NCBI GenBank assembly: GCA_024529925.1 | Contig: JAFEUB010000814.1 | Location: 987,501-1,051,500, forward strand | Direction: 5' to 3' | DNA length: 64,000 nt | Source: Ophthalmolycus amberensis | Taxonomy: Eukaryota; Chordata; Actinopteri; Perciformes; Zoarcidae | Part shown: positions 21,242 through 33,345 of the stretch, in pieces | Layout: each line of letters begins with the position of its first letter | Numbering within the stretch: the first letter of the stretch is position 1 | The notes under the pieces: generated by a model | The model's input: only the letters and a program-made list of their open reading frames with translations | Databases searched by the model: none | Told to the model about the DNA's origin: nothing | Position numbers and translations under genes: made by a program

Positions 21242-21530
21242 CTGCAGGGGGAAAGGGTTCACAAGCACTTTTAGAGTCGTTTGTGCTAATGAGGGCCGAC
21301 TGATTATTCTTAGGAAGATAAACCTTAATTGAACGTTTCTACACCTTGAAATAGCTGTGTACTTATTTCATACTATGAGCCAGGATTGTCTGAGAGTTGT
21401 GACAAAAACATTCACTTGCTCATTTTCTTTATGGGGTTGAGTTTATAGGCCACTATAGCTGCCCCTTTACAGGAGGCATGCATGAGCGTTCGGGTAGAGT
21501 TGTCTCATGTTTGTTTGCTTATATGATAAA

Positions 21531-22259
21531 TTATAACACACAGAACAGAGATGTTTTGCAGTTTTTTTTGTTTATTTGCCAGTCCCAGTAGCTGTCATGA
21601 TGCATCTTTTTCCTGTTGCGTGGATCCGGCTGATTAGCATGTACAGAGACCTCTTGCTCACTAAAAAAGAAAAGAAACGCATTAGATCATCTACATTTTA
21701 TAATATTGTGGCATCTATTGAAAGTTTACCATCCGTAATCCACCTTACAATAGGACATTATTCTACCACAAATGTTGCAACGAGGAACCACCAGGCATAA
21801 TAAAATACATAATTGATGCTGTGAGTCATCCAGCAGCTAGAGCACAAAAAAACATATTTCACTAAATATTCATCTTAGTGGCAGAGCACCACAGAAGTGG
21901 TAATTTTTACCCCAGCAATTACACGTTAAATAAACTCTTTGTTGTATCCATTGCTGCTCAGGCAGAACAGTTAGTGGTTACACACTGAAATGTTGCAGGT
22001 TTTATCACAATTCAGCAGTCAGTGCTGAACTCTCAGCAGTCATATTTTGATAAGAACAACTAAAAGCCTGACATGTAACACACTAACATCAGTACACATA
22101 TATAGTACACACTTACTGTGATGCACAGGGACGTTGGAAGAGTTGTTGCAGTATCTCCTCGTTTCTCTCCTCATGCTCTCTGGGCTCCAATAGCAGACTC
22201 TCCAGATGAGTTGTGTTCCATTGCTCAGACAGGACACTCATCTGATGGGCCAGCTCTGA

Positions 22260-22295
<36 letters not shown>

Positions 22296-25227
22296 TCACA
22301 CAGTATTAGAGCAATCTCTGACATCAACAGTGAGTGTAAATCTAAGGGGATGACATTTTGCACAAAGGCTGAAGAGGATAGTCGGATTACAATGTATTGT
22401 ACTTGTCCCTCACCGTCTCTCTGCTGCTCCAGCTCCTGGTTGTGAGCATGTATCAGGGCCAGTTGGTGCTCGTGGAGCGTCGACATTTCCCTCATCTCTT
22501 CCAGTCTCTCACTGGAACCCAACTGACGCCCACTCGTCTAAAGACCATGTTTAAAAATGAATAGAGTCATGCGTAGAATTGGTTCTCAAACGCGTTACAA
22601 CCTGGAGCCAAATGACTTGTTTCTTTTTGTCTTTATCAAGTGACCTGTGACTCATTCTGACACCACTGGCTGATGACTTAATCCATTATTTAACACCTCA
22701 TGAACCATAGGCCTCTGGCTCGGGGGCCCTGCTAAAAAAAATGACGTTCCCAACATAAATCGAGTATATATATCTGCAACTACTAACTCTATATGGCATC
22801 ATAAAGGTCAAATGTGTGAGCTTTCTGCAGAGGTGTAAGAATTAGTATACATGTTACTGGGTCAGATTAAATGAAGATGGAACAAAGCAAAAATACAAGA
22901 TTAAATTTTCGCCTAAAAAAACCTACACCTTTAGAGTGAATATCCCTTTTGGAATAATGCAGTTGAAGCCAAAACCTGGAAACCATGTCACGACATCTGA
23001 GCATTACCTGGTCACAGACTGTTGCTAATTAAGTGACGCAGAGCAAAGTTGCTGAGGTTTTAGGCGGAATCTTCAAATTGGTCATTTGGATACCATCTGT
23101 GCCATTTAAAATGTTCTCCGGAAACTGTAAAACTCATTTTATTGTGTTTACAATCACAAATAAAATCCATCTAAATAAAACTGCGTTTGGCTTTGTTTTG
23201 AAAAATCAATCAATCAGACCTCTATGCGTGTTCCCATTCAAAGAAACCCATAACCTGTTGGTCTATTGTTGGGACAGCTCACGCTGGATGATTCATCCAC
23301 CGGATGGAGACATAAACCATCTTTTCACATGACAGGCTGCTGGATGCACGACGACCCTTTCGCTTGGCCCCAGGCCCCGCTGGTACTCCTTCAAGCTGTC
23401 GGTGCTACCATGGAGCCCACACTGTCACTAACTGAACTCTCTGGACAAATATTATCTCATTTATGAAAAATAAAAGAGAAGCCATTTCAGAGAGAAGCAG
23501 ACAGAAGGGTCTACATTTTGTATTTGAAGGATATATCCAGGATCTAAAACTAAATCAGCAGTTAAAAAGTTAAAAAGATCACAGAAAATAACAAACAGTA
23601 CTACTCCTGTAAAATCGGGTAGGACTGTATATTCACTGTTACAATCATTACGAATCAAAAGCAGCATGTGGAAGTCAACGGAGCAGAGCCAGATAGTAGT
23701 AGTAGGATAGGTATTTATATGGCTTTGGCCCTCTTTATACACCTATGCTCTGGACCAATAGTGAAGCCAAAATATCCCGGATATGGGAGCTGCCATCTTG
23801 AGACTTGGACGTTGTTTTTTTTGAGCCAGAGTCTGCGCAGTAGTGGAGGGGGGACCCGAGCGCAGCCACTGCTTGTTTGCGTGATCCACCTAGCTGCAGC
23901 ATTAGCACCACGGTAACTAGTAAAGATACAACTGACCATAACATCATCTTATCTATGGTCAAATCGACACATAATCTATTTAACAGACTGGTGACGGTTA
24001 TGGAAAGCGTTGTAGCTTTGTGTTGGAATTGGGACGAAACGTTTGAATAGAAAAATGCATACTTTACATTTAACACCTTGACATACTTTGAAGTGCTCGC
24101 CAGGTACCACAACATGAAGGGCTTAGAGAAGTAAGAGGGGAAAAGACTCCACCTCAGTGTCTGTGCTCCTTTTTGACCACTTTTGCAGATTTTCTTCAAC
24201 GGACATCCTCAACTTGTGAAACAGAAAGTCAGAAGTAAGAGTCTTTTTTTTTGTATTTCACATTAACATATACTCCTAATATCCTTGATATGAATTCGTT
24301 TTTAACGCACACGTGTATATTTCCATATCTAGTGTAATACCATACTTCCTTCCCTTTTTGAAGTTGCACTTACGGTGTATCTTGACTGACTTAATGATAT
24401 TCAAACGTTCTCATTATCTGAGGTAAAACAATAGTGACTTTGATATCGCTGTAGTGCAGCGGTTCACTTTCACCTCATGTGTGAGATCTTGCAGAACAGC
24501 ACTTCCTGTCTGACTGGTTGGTAAGTCCTCTGCTCTCGCTGACTTTGGTTTGTCATCAGCTCTTCTCCACCTGGTGATGTTCCTTCGTTGACCTCTCAGC
24601 GGCACACATGAAGTCACATGCAGCGTTTGCCACCACTTTACGTTTTTTAATTCGCAATGGCAGAGATGGCCCTTAAATCTAATACAGCAACAATAAGGAA
24701 TGTGCAAAAATCTGTCTGAAATAACAATTCATGGTGGTTATAACTCTAGTGCATAATCATTGCACTCATTTACATTTCTCCTAATTTCTTATCATCATGT
24801 TCTAATCAACAATTCTCAACTTTACAGGAAGCTTGTGACTCCATCCTTTAATTAACCAATATATAATACAGTTCCATGGGCTTCACCTGCATGAATCATG
24901 GAGCAATTTCTTTTAGTTAAGTTAAAACACTTCCTGTTCACATAATTTGCCTCTTTGGATTCCTTCTTTCACGTTATCCACCTGCTAACACCTTGCTCTC
25001 CCACACTAGATCAGTATGACTTACTTACGTCAGGGAGATCCGGGGGTTCTTGTCTGTTCAGGGTCCCGACATTCCGGTTTGTCTCTCATGAGAAGTTCAG
25101 AGCTGCTTCTTCGCACCAGAAGGTGTCCCACCTCGTTCCCAATGCAGAACAGTGCTTTGTCTTTCTCAAGCAGCTCAGTGGAGCGAAACACTATGTTACA
25201 GTCTGCGCAGATCAATTCCATCTCCAT
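21531..25227 (-). CDS. ccdc17: CCDC17-like coiled-coil protein, apparently incomplete
   Basis: Five minus-strand exons: 25029-25227, 24474-24592, 22414-22537, 22117-22255 and 21531-21660. Exon 1 encodes MEMELICADCNIVFRSTELL and then KALFCIGNE, matching the CCDC17 N-terminal zinc-finger-like motif CxxCxxVFRS...FCIG. Exon 2 ends VLQDLTHE and exon 3 has GSSERLEEMREM then HNQELEQQRD, both collinear with human CCDC17 (LTEEV; GSPSERL). Exon 4 continues the coiled coil (ELAHQMSVLSEQWNTTHLE). Phases agree (1, 0, 1, 2). The product would be a coiled-coil protein of unknown biochemical role. Oddities: exon 1 has an in-frame TGA immediately before its GTAAGT donor, and the long conserved C-terminal half of mammalian CCDC17 was not found. 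The copy may be truncated or decaying. The position next to nasp matches the mammalian order. Confidence 0.6.
22260..22290. repeat. (CA)n microsatellite at the ccdc17 exon 4 acceptor
   Basis: About 15 CA units. On the ccdc17 sense strand this is a (TG)n tract ending a few bases before the AG acceptor at 22256-22257, so it replaces the usual polypyrimidine tract. Confidence 0.9.
23680..24235. repeat. Probable dispersed repeat inside a ccdc17 intron
   Basis: A block with different composition from its surroundings. It contains CTCTGGACCAATAGTGAAGC, ATGGGAGCTGCCATCTTGAG and GTCTGCGCAGTAGTGG, strings that look like a widespread fish interspersed element (from memory, not verified). A 154-codon minus-strand frame through it has no domain and is not called as a gene. 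Confidence 0.4.
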
Positions 25228-25239
25228 CTGGTATCAGAG

Positions 25240-27010
25240 CTGGTGTTTATCGAGATTAAAAACAAATCTATTGAAAATGTTTTTTAATGACTCGACTGAA
25301 ATACCGTGGGGGAAAAATAACCACAGAAATCCAACAATTGTATTATTCTAAATGAATAGAAGGGTCCTCTCACACAGGTTGTTAATGTGTTTGGTTACTT
25401 AACTACGGAGTTACTGGCTTGTATGTGTGTTGGTAATGGTAGCTGCCTGTTGCAGGGGTGTGATGAGTTATTCGAAACACTACCACCCATTACCCCTGCC
25501 TATTCTACAATGTCATGTTATCCTGTACACCAATGTGTTTCAACAGTGAAGCTGGATTTTCTGTCTGAAGCAAGCTCTCCTTTTCTACACTTTCCACTCC
25601 AGCCACATTAACACGTATACCCATATGTTTTCTTCTACCCATTTGAAAATTCACAACATGTCTTTCTTTTTTTCTCATCAGACTGCCTGATGTTTTCTCA
25701 CCCTCGAGTGAGCGCTCTGAGAGGCTGACTGCAGCTGTGCAGAGAACGTCTGCCTCCAAAGCATCAACAGAGAAAAGGCCCAGACCTCAGTGAGCATGTT
25801 CACTCTCACATCTCGTATAAAGACGAAAAACCTGCCCGATAAAACTCACCTGTCACCGTGTACTCCATGTAGTATGTCGCGTTCAATAACAGGACTGTGT
25901 AATGGAAAGTCTTGGCTGTACATCTTTTTAGTACAGGACTCTACAAGGACTAGTAGGTCAGTTCCTTTGAGAGGAGTTTCTCACATCTAACTGCAGACTC
26001 TTTTTAAATGTGTCACGAGCTAGAAGGCAAACTTGCGTCTCACAAAAGTATGACACGATCAGCTCATCGTCATTGCAACATGTAAATGTGACACTGTCAA
26101 CTCAAAACAAACTGAAGTGGTATATAACAATACTAGGCAGATAAAATCTGGGTCTGTTTCTACACCAGGCAAATACAATTAGTTAAATTTTAAATGTTGT
26201 ACGGCCTTCATTCAGAACCCAACACACAATATTAATAATCTGTTTTGGGTTGCACACTATATACAGACTTCACACAATATATCTGAATATATCTCAGAAT
26301 ATATCTGAGAAAGTCTTTAACTGTGAATAAAAACATTAAACCTTCAATTTGCACCTTCAAAACGTAACTGTCTTGTACATTTTCACATCTCTCCTTTATT
26401 CCTTTACTGTTAAAATGCTGCTCCTAGCTGACAGCAGTGTTTACAAGCTTGACTTTACTGTTATACGGAAGGTAGTGGCAACTTCATCGCTGCAGTAACG
26501 ACAAGTAAATGTCCCCAGTTGTCTTTATTTGATACTTGAGGGTAACTTCTGGCATCCATCCGAGATGAAACTACAGAACTGAAACCATAGAGACTCACTT
26601 GAGATTTCAAATGTGAATTTAGTTATTGACTCAAACAATATTGATTTTGGTCTGAATATGAATTTAAACTGTGGACTCAAAGGAGTATTCAATCTCTCAG
26701 ACCTGTGCCAAAAGAAGTCATGCACCATAATTAAAGACTAAAATTACCGGTAGTCTTTTCCCTTTTATCTCAAATAACACTAATACTAACTTTTCTCTCA
26801 ATCACCTCCTTCCCCTGTTAACTAGCTCTCAGTGCCGCATTGAACCATCAGGCTGCTCTGAAGTAACATCAGCCTCCATAACAGAGACAGGCTGCTGCAG
26901 AGAGCTGAAATATTCAACATCCATCCACACTTCTGAAAGAGAGAGGGAGAGACAGAGAGAGTTGAGGACTTGAACTCCTTTCTCTCTCCCACATCTCTCC
27001 TCATGGTCCG
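25240..27010. other. Spacer between the divergent ccdc17 and the 27.3-kb promoter
   Basis: AT-rich, no coding sequence supported. It contains a TATATCTGAATATATCTC-type internal duplication near 26278-26310. Confidence 0.5.

Positions 27011-27055
<45 letters not shown>
27011..27055. repeat. (CA)n microsatellite
   Basis: About 22 CA units, flanked on the left by GA-rich sequence. The frames of about 75-123 codons across it are artefacts. Confidence 0.95.
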
Positions 27056-27057
<2 letters not shown>

Positions 27058-27249
27058 CCAGTCTGTTGCTAAGCAACTGTAAAATAAAGCTGGAGGCTCT
27101 GAAGTCAGAGAAAGAGAGAGACCGAGAGGAGAGAAAGAGTTCACGAGTACCGCAATCCACTACTGTTTGTTTGGCTCTACATGATCCCACCACAGCTCTC
27201 AGTATAGGCTACCATCTGTGGATCTGCGAGGACTTCTGGTTCTCCGTCA

Positions 27250-27564
27250 GCCGACCAATCGGTGTTGGCTGGAAGGGGAGGGTGGGGGGTGGGGGGAGGC
27301 GGGCCCAGCGGTTCCCTAGGTTACCTGCGTGATTGACGGTCAGCCTCCTGCAGCGGAGCGCGCAGCAGTGTATCACTGATGCTCCTGCTCCCCCCCGGAC
27401 ACTGTGGAGAAATCTGGGAGAGAGGAAGAGACGGAGAGACAAACACAAGCGCAGGAGGAATGCCAATTGTTTAAAGTCCTTCGCTGTCTTCCTCCCGCTC
27501 TCTTTACTGGAAAGATGAAAGCTGGAGCGCTGGAAGAAGCCAGCTGAAGAAGGGGGATTTGTTG
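27250..27564 (+). promoter_or_regulatory. Promoter and non-coding first exon of a plus-strand gene
   Basis: A GC-rich segment with a CCAAT box (GACCAATCGG, about 27254-27263) and G-rich SP1-like runs (27276-27305). It leads into an exon-like stretch ending at a strong donor, TTGTTG|GTAAGA (GT at 27565-27566). Every ATG in it is followed by an in-frame stop (for example 27515-27547, 11 codons including the stop), so it is a leader with uORFs rather than coding. It stands head to head with ccdc17, 2.1 kb away. From conserved gene order a large kinase gene such as mast2 is a candidate owner, but nothing in the window proves it. Confidence 0.5.
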
Positions 27565-30500
27565 GTAAGAGAAGCCCCTCACCACTTTTCTCTGGCTGTC
27601 TTGGCTTCACCAGTCACCTGTCCGTGCCAGCACTGTGAATTATGGGATAGCAGGTAAACAGGGGTTTTCTTTGGGCTGTATGTTATATATACATGTATGT
27701 ATGTTATATATATAAATGTGCGGGTTAGACAGACAGAGAGAGAGAAAGATTTTCTGCATGCTGCGTGGCTATAGAGGGTTTTGGTGTTGCTGTGTATTGC
27801 ATCGGATGCCTGTTCTAAAGACTTTAGCTGAGTCAAGCGCTGATTGTCTAGTACGGTAATATAGCAGCCAGAGTGATTAAAAATGATACCGTACATATGA
27901 GCTGTGTCATTCATTTTGGGGCTACATTTACAGCTGAGGCCAGGATTTCTAGGCTTGCCTACTGTATCTGCATAGGAGGAGGAGTATTAATTACATAATG
28001 CTCCATCTATACCCCTGTATCAGGGCTGTGCAGCATCACGCTAGTCCAGAAAAGCTTCACTGCTATACTGTCGTTTTGAGGAGTGTAGCTGTCTGTTCTC
28101 TAACCTGGAAAGATGTAGAGGCTGTATGCTTCCAGTGGAGTAGTCTGGAGGATTTTAAGTGTTTCATTAGTGTGGACAGGTGTGTGAGTTAACAAGTGGG
28201 CAGGTGAAAGACTCTTTTGATGCCCCATGTCTGTGTTGCAATTTGTAAAGAGCATAAAAAGAGACAGTGAGGCAAAGGCCACGCGTTGGGTTCAAATGGC
28301 CGTCAGTGAAATGGCATTCGTGCCAGCCCTGTGTGCCACCAGGACTCCCTAAAACCTCCATTAGTCAGCAGGCTGCTCCGTGCCCACAGGACTCAGCTGT
28401 GTATAATCAGGGGACTTGGCTTTCTGCTTGGCTGCTCTCCAGCCACCTGAGGACCCTCAAACTCTTATAGGCTGTTTTTAAATCAGGTGTGAAAATTTTC
28501 ATCTGCAGGAAATGTTTTATTTTTTTTGTGTTCTCCTGTTGGGTTTTGTGAGATTGGGGTTGGACTACAGAAAGAAAAGCTGACCTGCAGATCATTTTTC
28601 CGAGACCCGATATTTGAAAATGAGATTTAGTGCCGAGGTATCCTGTAGGGAACAAGTTTGAGACCTCATAGAAAGTTACAAGTGTACACTTACAGGTGTG
28701 TTTTTGTACTTCTGTAAAATATAATCATTGTGTGTCTCCTAAATAGTATCACAGATTTAGGAAGGTACTGATAATTCAATCCAAAATATAATTCGTTTTG
28801 GATTAATTTTCTACCTTTTGATTATCTGTTTTTAAAAAGTAAACATAGACAATATAAAGGATTAGGTATTTATCCACCAGAATTACCTGGCAGTGTAGAG
28901 ACGGCTTTGAAAAAAATAATTATACAATAATGTAGGAAGGAACATTTTACAAAGAATATGAAACTTAAATTATAAATCTAATGTAAAAAAAAAGTTTTTT
29001 TAACCAGTTTGGTTGGTAGCTAGTCCAAAACGTCTATGGGGAATTTAAAAATCTTGAGTCAAACATGAGCCCAGCTTAATCCTGATTAAAACAGAAATGT
29101 ACACTTCCCAAAAAGCAAACTATTTTACCATCAAAATCCTTGAAAATCTTATATTTTATTACATATCTAAATAATAAAATCAAACAAAAACATGATATAG
29201 ATAGTCAATAAATGGAACTGACTTGTTTCTAATGTGTTATTGAAGAGGATGGCGTGCTCTCTCTCCCTGTGATTACGCACTCCTCCTCAATGGAGACATT
29301 TTCCTTCCACCAATCTTGATGTAACTGACTCACTCTGCTCATAAAACTCTGCTCCATCTTGTCAACTGGCTGAGAACTGACTAACACGGGAGCCTAACAG
29401 GTTTCAGAATATGTCATAGGTAAACTAAAGATATTCTGGATACAGTTGATTTTGTTATGAAGCCGCACAGTGACTACGGGTCTGATATCACACTACCACA
29501 CTATGAATGCAGATCCTCGCTGCAGATATGAATCCATCAGTGTAGCTAACGGCTCAGATGGAGGCTTCAGACTCGCTATCGGTGAGAATTAATCAGATGT
29601 TCCATAGCATATACAGTCGGAGGTGTTCGGGTCTCTCGAGCTACTGCCTGTCTGCCTGCCTGCGTAGGAGGAAACATCTCATCTTCACAGCACTGTCTAC
29701 TGCAGGTATAAAGCTGTGGGATTTGTTTCTGCTTCATTAGATTGCATGCAGAGTGGTGGCAGGGACGATGACAAATAGAGAAAGGGGGGGACGGGGGGGG
29801 GGGGGGGGGGGGGGGGGACGGACAGACCAGGAGTCAGATTTGAGCCCACAACATCACAAGTACATGGTATTCAACTTAGCCCACGGATTCGCTGGGATGC
29901 CCCACAGCTGAGAGCTTCTGTACAGTGAGGCAGTGATTAAATCCCGGAGTCCTGGTAAGCCTCAAATCTCTCCTCACTGCAGCTAACTGGTAACGGTTTG
30001 GTTGGAATCCATCATGTTTTAGCACAGCCTGTAAGATCACAGGATATCAGTGAGAGTTTGTCATTTGCAATGTGTCAACAAGAGGTGCTAAACTGTAATT
30101 AATGCCAAATTCAATCGCAAAATGACGCTGAAATGACTTGTTTGTAGGATAAAAATCTTAATGTTCAACAATATGGCATTGTTAGTGCAGTCATACGAGG
30201 ACTATTTAATAGGTATCAAATGCCCAATAAGGAGTAAATAGAAAGTTGTACACATACATTTGTTCTAATTGCATAGCTATATCTTAATCTTATTCATGTG
30301 CAAATCTGTCAAAGCATGGCCTTAATTCAGTAGCATCAAACAATACACTTGCAAAAAATACATGTGTCTGTGAATGAGTTGGATTTGATAATGTGGCTTT
30401 AGACCCTGACACTGACACCGTATTTGATCCATCTTCAGGAGAGGTGCATCATGGGGAGTTGCTTGTAATATAGAAAATGATGCAGAAGACATCTAGAATA

Positions 30501-31219
30501 GTTGGAAGTGATGTCATGGTGTAGCCAATAAAAAAAAGCTTCTACAAGCAGATACAGAAAATAGTCTCTGTAAAATATTGTTTTCAACTGATGTCCAGTA
30601 TGTGTATGTACCTGTTTATTGTGTATGTGTAGTATTTCCACATGATTATCCCATCTGGAATCAAGGTACCACAGTCTTTTTAAAGGCGCACTTGGAGGTT
30701 CAGTTTTAACATCCTACAAACGCATGTAGTTGCTAAGCAATATCAGGCATGGAGGCTGCCACTGAAATTGTTTCCTGGCAACGTTTGCTGATTGAACGTC
30801 CTTATTGAGCTTCAGCAGTTTAATTGCTTTTGGGAAATACTCATGTCACGCCCGCCTGTGTCAATAGAGTCTGAAGCAGCTTGTAGTATTTTAACTACTT
30901 AGTTGATTTGATCCATCGGCCTGAGGAAGAAGTGCAATGATGTTTTTGACTGAAACTGACAGCTGATATGATCCCATAGATCTGCAAATAATAATCATCA
31001 CTACAGCAACAGAGTAACATCATTAATCATATTGTCCAAAAAGCCTCAGTAAAAGCCTCAGTAAATACAAGGAGTAAATCAAACTGTCTTTCCCTTCTTT
31101 CTTGGAGAACTGTCTGATGGTTTCTGATTACAACAGAATATTTTACTGTGAAAGAAAAGGTTAGGGACTCCTGAGGTGGAGGGATATGACTGGTGCGGAG
31201 GACAACTTGATTAAAGTGC
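27565..31219. other. Presumed intron or intergenic DNA, no gene seen
   Basis: AT-rich sequence with a TATATA/TGTATG tract near 27680-27715 and a long poly-G run at 29793-29817. No exon with matching splice sites and open frame was found. Confidence 0.5.
29784..29817 (+). repeat. Poly-G tract, G7-AC-G25
   Basis: Seven G, then AC, then 25 consecutive G. This is an extreme homopolymer able to form G-quadruplexes; its exact length may be an assembly estimate. Confidence 0.85.
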
Positions 31220-31227
31220 CGACACAC

Positions 31228-33337
31228 CAGTGGTGTATAAAGTACCCAAAAGCCATACTTGAGTAAAAGGAAAGATACCTTACTGGAAAATGACTCCAGT
31301 AAAAGTGAAAGTCTCCTATTAGAATACTACTTGAGTAAAAGTCTTAAAGTATCTGATATTTATTGTACTTAAGTATCAAAAGTCATTTTCTGATATTAAA
31401 TGTACTTAAGTATTGAAAGTAAAAGTACAAGTAAATGCTGTTAATAAAAAAGCAAAGGGTCAGAATTTTGAGAATGATGAAGTTTATTCTTTTAAGTGCT
31501 GTGGCCACCATGACCAAGGACATGGAGCTGTGTTGAACATAATTGGGTTGGCTGTGATCCATTCAGGAGCAACAATGTTCAACATAATATATTGTACATA
31601 AGTATACTTTTGCATCTACTATGAACTTATCATCATAATTCTCCGAAAAGCAATATGACACTATGAAGGAGTTGTAACAGTGCGTTTATAAGTATGCTCA
31701 TTCCGACTAGAGGATGTAGAGGGCCAATGCATAATATTATGTTCAGCAAAACATATCCACTTGATGCATCAGGTCAGTGTTTTGAGAAAGGACACCTGCC
31801 TTGTAAACTCCTATGGGCCTGATTTGAACACAATAGACAAAGGTTTTGCTCAAGCTGAATCTGCAATTGGGCAACTGCTACCATCATAACTCCATCTGAT
31901 CATCCACAAAATGACTCAAATATCAAAACATGATCAATACTAAAGCAGCACTGAAAGTAACCCAGTCATTACTTGAAACTTCAAAATGTCCTGTTCATCT
32001 TCAAAAGACAATTCTATTAGAATGTAAAGAAGTTACATTGTATTAGAATGTAACTTCTTTACATTCTATTAGAATGTAAAGAAGTTACATTGTATTAGAA
32101 TGTAACTTCTTTACACTGTATTAGAATGTAAAGAAGTTACATTGTATTAAAATGTAACTTCTTTACACTGTATTAGAATGTAAAGAAGTTACATTGTATT
32201 AGAATGTAAAGAAGCTACATTGTATTAGAATGTAAAGAAGTTACATTGTATTAGAATGTAAAGAAGTTACATTGTATTAGAATGTAACTTCTTTACATGC
32301 TTTTAGAATGTAAAGAAGCTACAGTGTATTAGAATGTAGCTTCTTTACATTCTATTACAATGTAAAGAAGTTACATTGTATTAGAATGTAGCTTCTTTAC
32401 ATTCTATTAGAATGTAAAGAAGCTACAGTGTATATAATGATTCTATTGAAGTTATTCCTTTTTTAAATGTTTTAGACGAGTCACTAATCACTTTAAAAGA
32501 GTGATTATAGCTGATTTAACTTACAGACATGAGATTGATCTTCTCATGTCACTCTCTTTATACAATGATATAAATTCATCCCCGTTTTATTGATATCTTA
32601 CGGAAAGTTATTCCTCATTTTTCGTGCGTTTTTCCTGCAAAAGTCCAGCAACATGAGTCTGTTTTCGCTTGTTACATGCGTACTGTCTTTTCAAAATAAA
32701 CTTCCATCTTCACAGGAAACAACTAAGGTTTAGGCGATGAAACTACTTAGTTAGGTTTAGGAAAAGTTAAAATATCTACGGAAGTGGCGTCACAAATAAA
32801 TCAACATTGGCTTCTCGTTTCACACACGGCACAAACTGCGGCCTCCTGGAGGAAACACCAGTGTTTGTTTGACCCATCCACCTCTCCTCATCCCACCCGT
32901 CCTGTGTGGAATTCTACTCATGTTGTCGCTCGCTAGCTATAGCATGTAGCATCCTGGGCATCACTGGGAATCAAAACACCGCGGCTTTGAGAGCACTTGT
33001 TTGCAATTGCGCATTAACGTGATTAACATGATTTAACTTGCAAGCTAGGACCACTGATTCACCAAACCTGCTTGCTTGCAGTCTGTGTTCCACCACAGTC
33101 CCCGACGCTGGTCTCAGGATTCATTTTTTTTCTAAAGATAGATTTGATTTTGTAGCGAGTAACGAAGGTTTCAGGGGAAATGTATCGGAGTCAAAGTATC
33201 AGTTTTCTTTGCAAAATGTAGTGAAGTAAAAGTAAAAGTCAACAGAAATATGAATAGGAAAGTAAAGTACAGATATCCAACAAAACGACTTAAGTACAGT
33301 AACAAAGTATTTCTACTTCGTTACCTATACACCACTG
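31228..33337. mobile_element. hAT-like non-autonomous DNA transposon, about 2.1 kb
   Basis: Terminal inverted repeats CAGTGGTGTATAAAGTA (from 31228) and its near complement ending CTATACACCACTG at 33337. They are flanked by 8-bp direct repeats CGACACAC (31220-31227) and CTACACAC (33338-33345), matching at 7 of 8. The 8-bp duplication and the CAGTGG-type ends are hAT hallmarks. The subterminal zones are rich in AAGTA/TACTT motifs (ACTTGAGTAAAAG, AAGTACAGTAACAAAGTA). No transposase frame is present, so it would need a source in trans. The interior holds the 26-bp palindrome array at 32011-32434. Confidence 0.8.
32011..32434. repeat. Array of sixteen 26-bp palindromic units with flipping centres
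   Basis: Units start at 32021 and recur every 26 bp to 32411 without a single length change. Each is a 19-bp mini-hairpin, arms AATGTAA/TTACATT around a 5-base centre, plus a 7-base spacer (GTATTAG or CTATTAG). The centre reads AGAAG (+) or CTTCT (-). In order the centres are + - + - + - + + + + - + - + - +. Variants GCTAC/GTAGC and CAGT/CACT mark sub-types. Confidence 0.93.
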
Positions 33338-33345
33338 CTACACAC

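Noticed and set aside
23735..24199. 154-codon minus-strand frame
   Set aside because: Lies in a probable interspersed repeat; no transposase or other motif.
29630..29720. Possible microexon between CTTCACAG and GTATAAAG
   Set aside because: Fifteen bases with a weak donor and no neighbouring exon to join.
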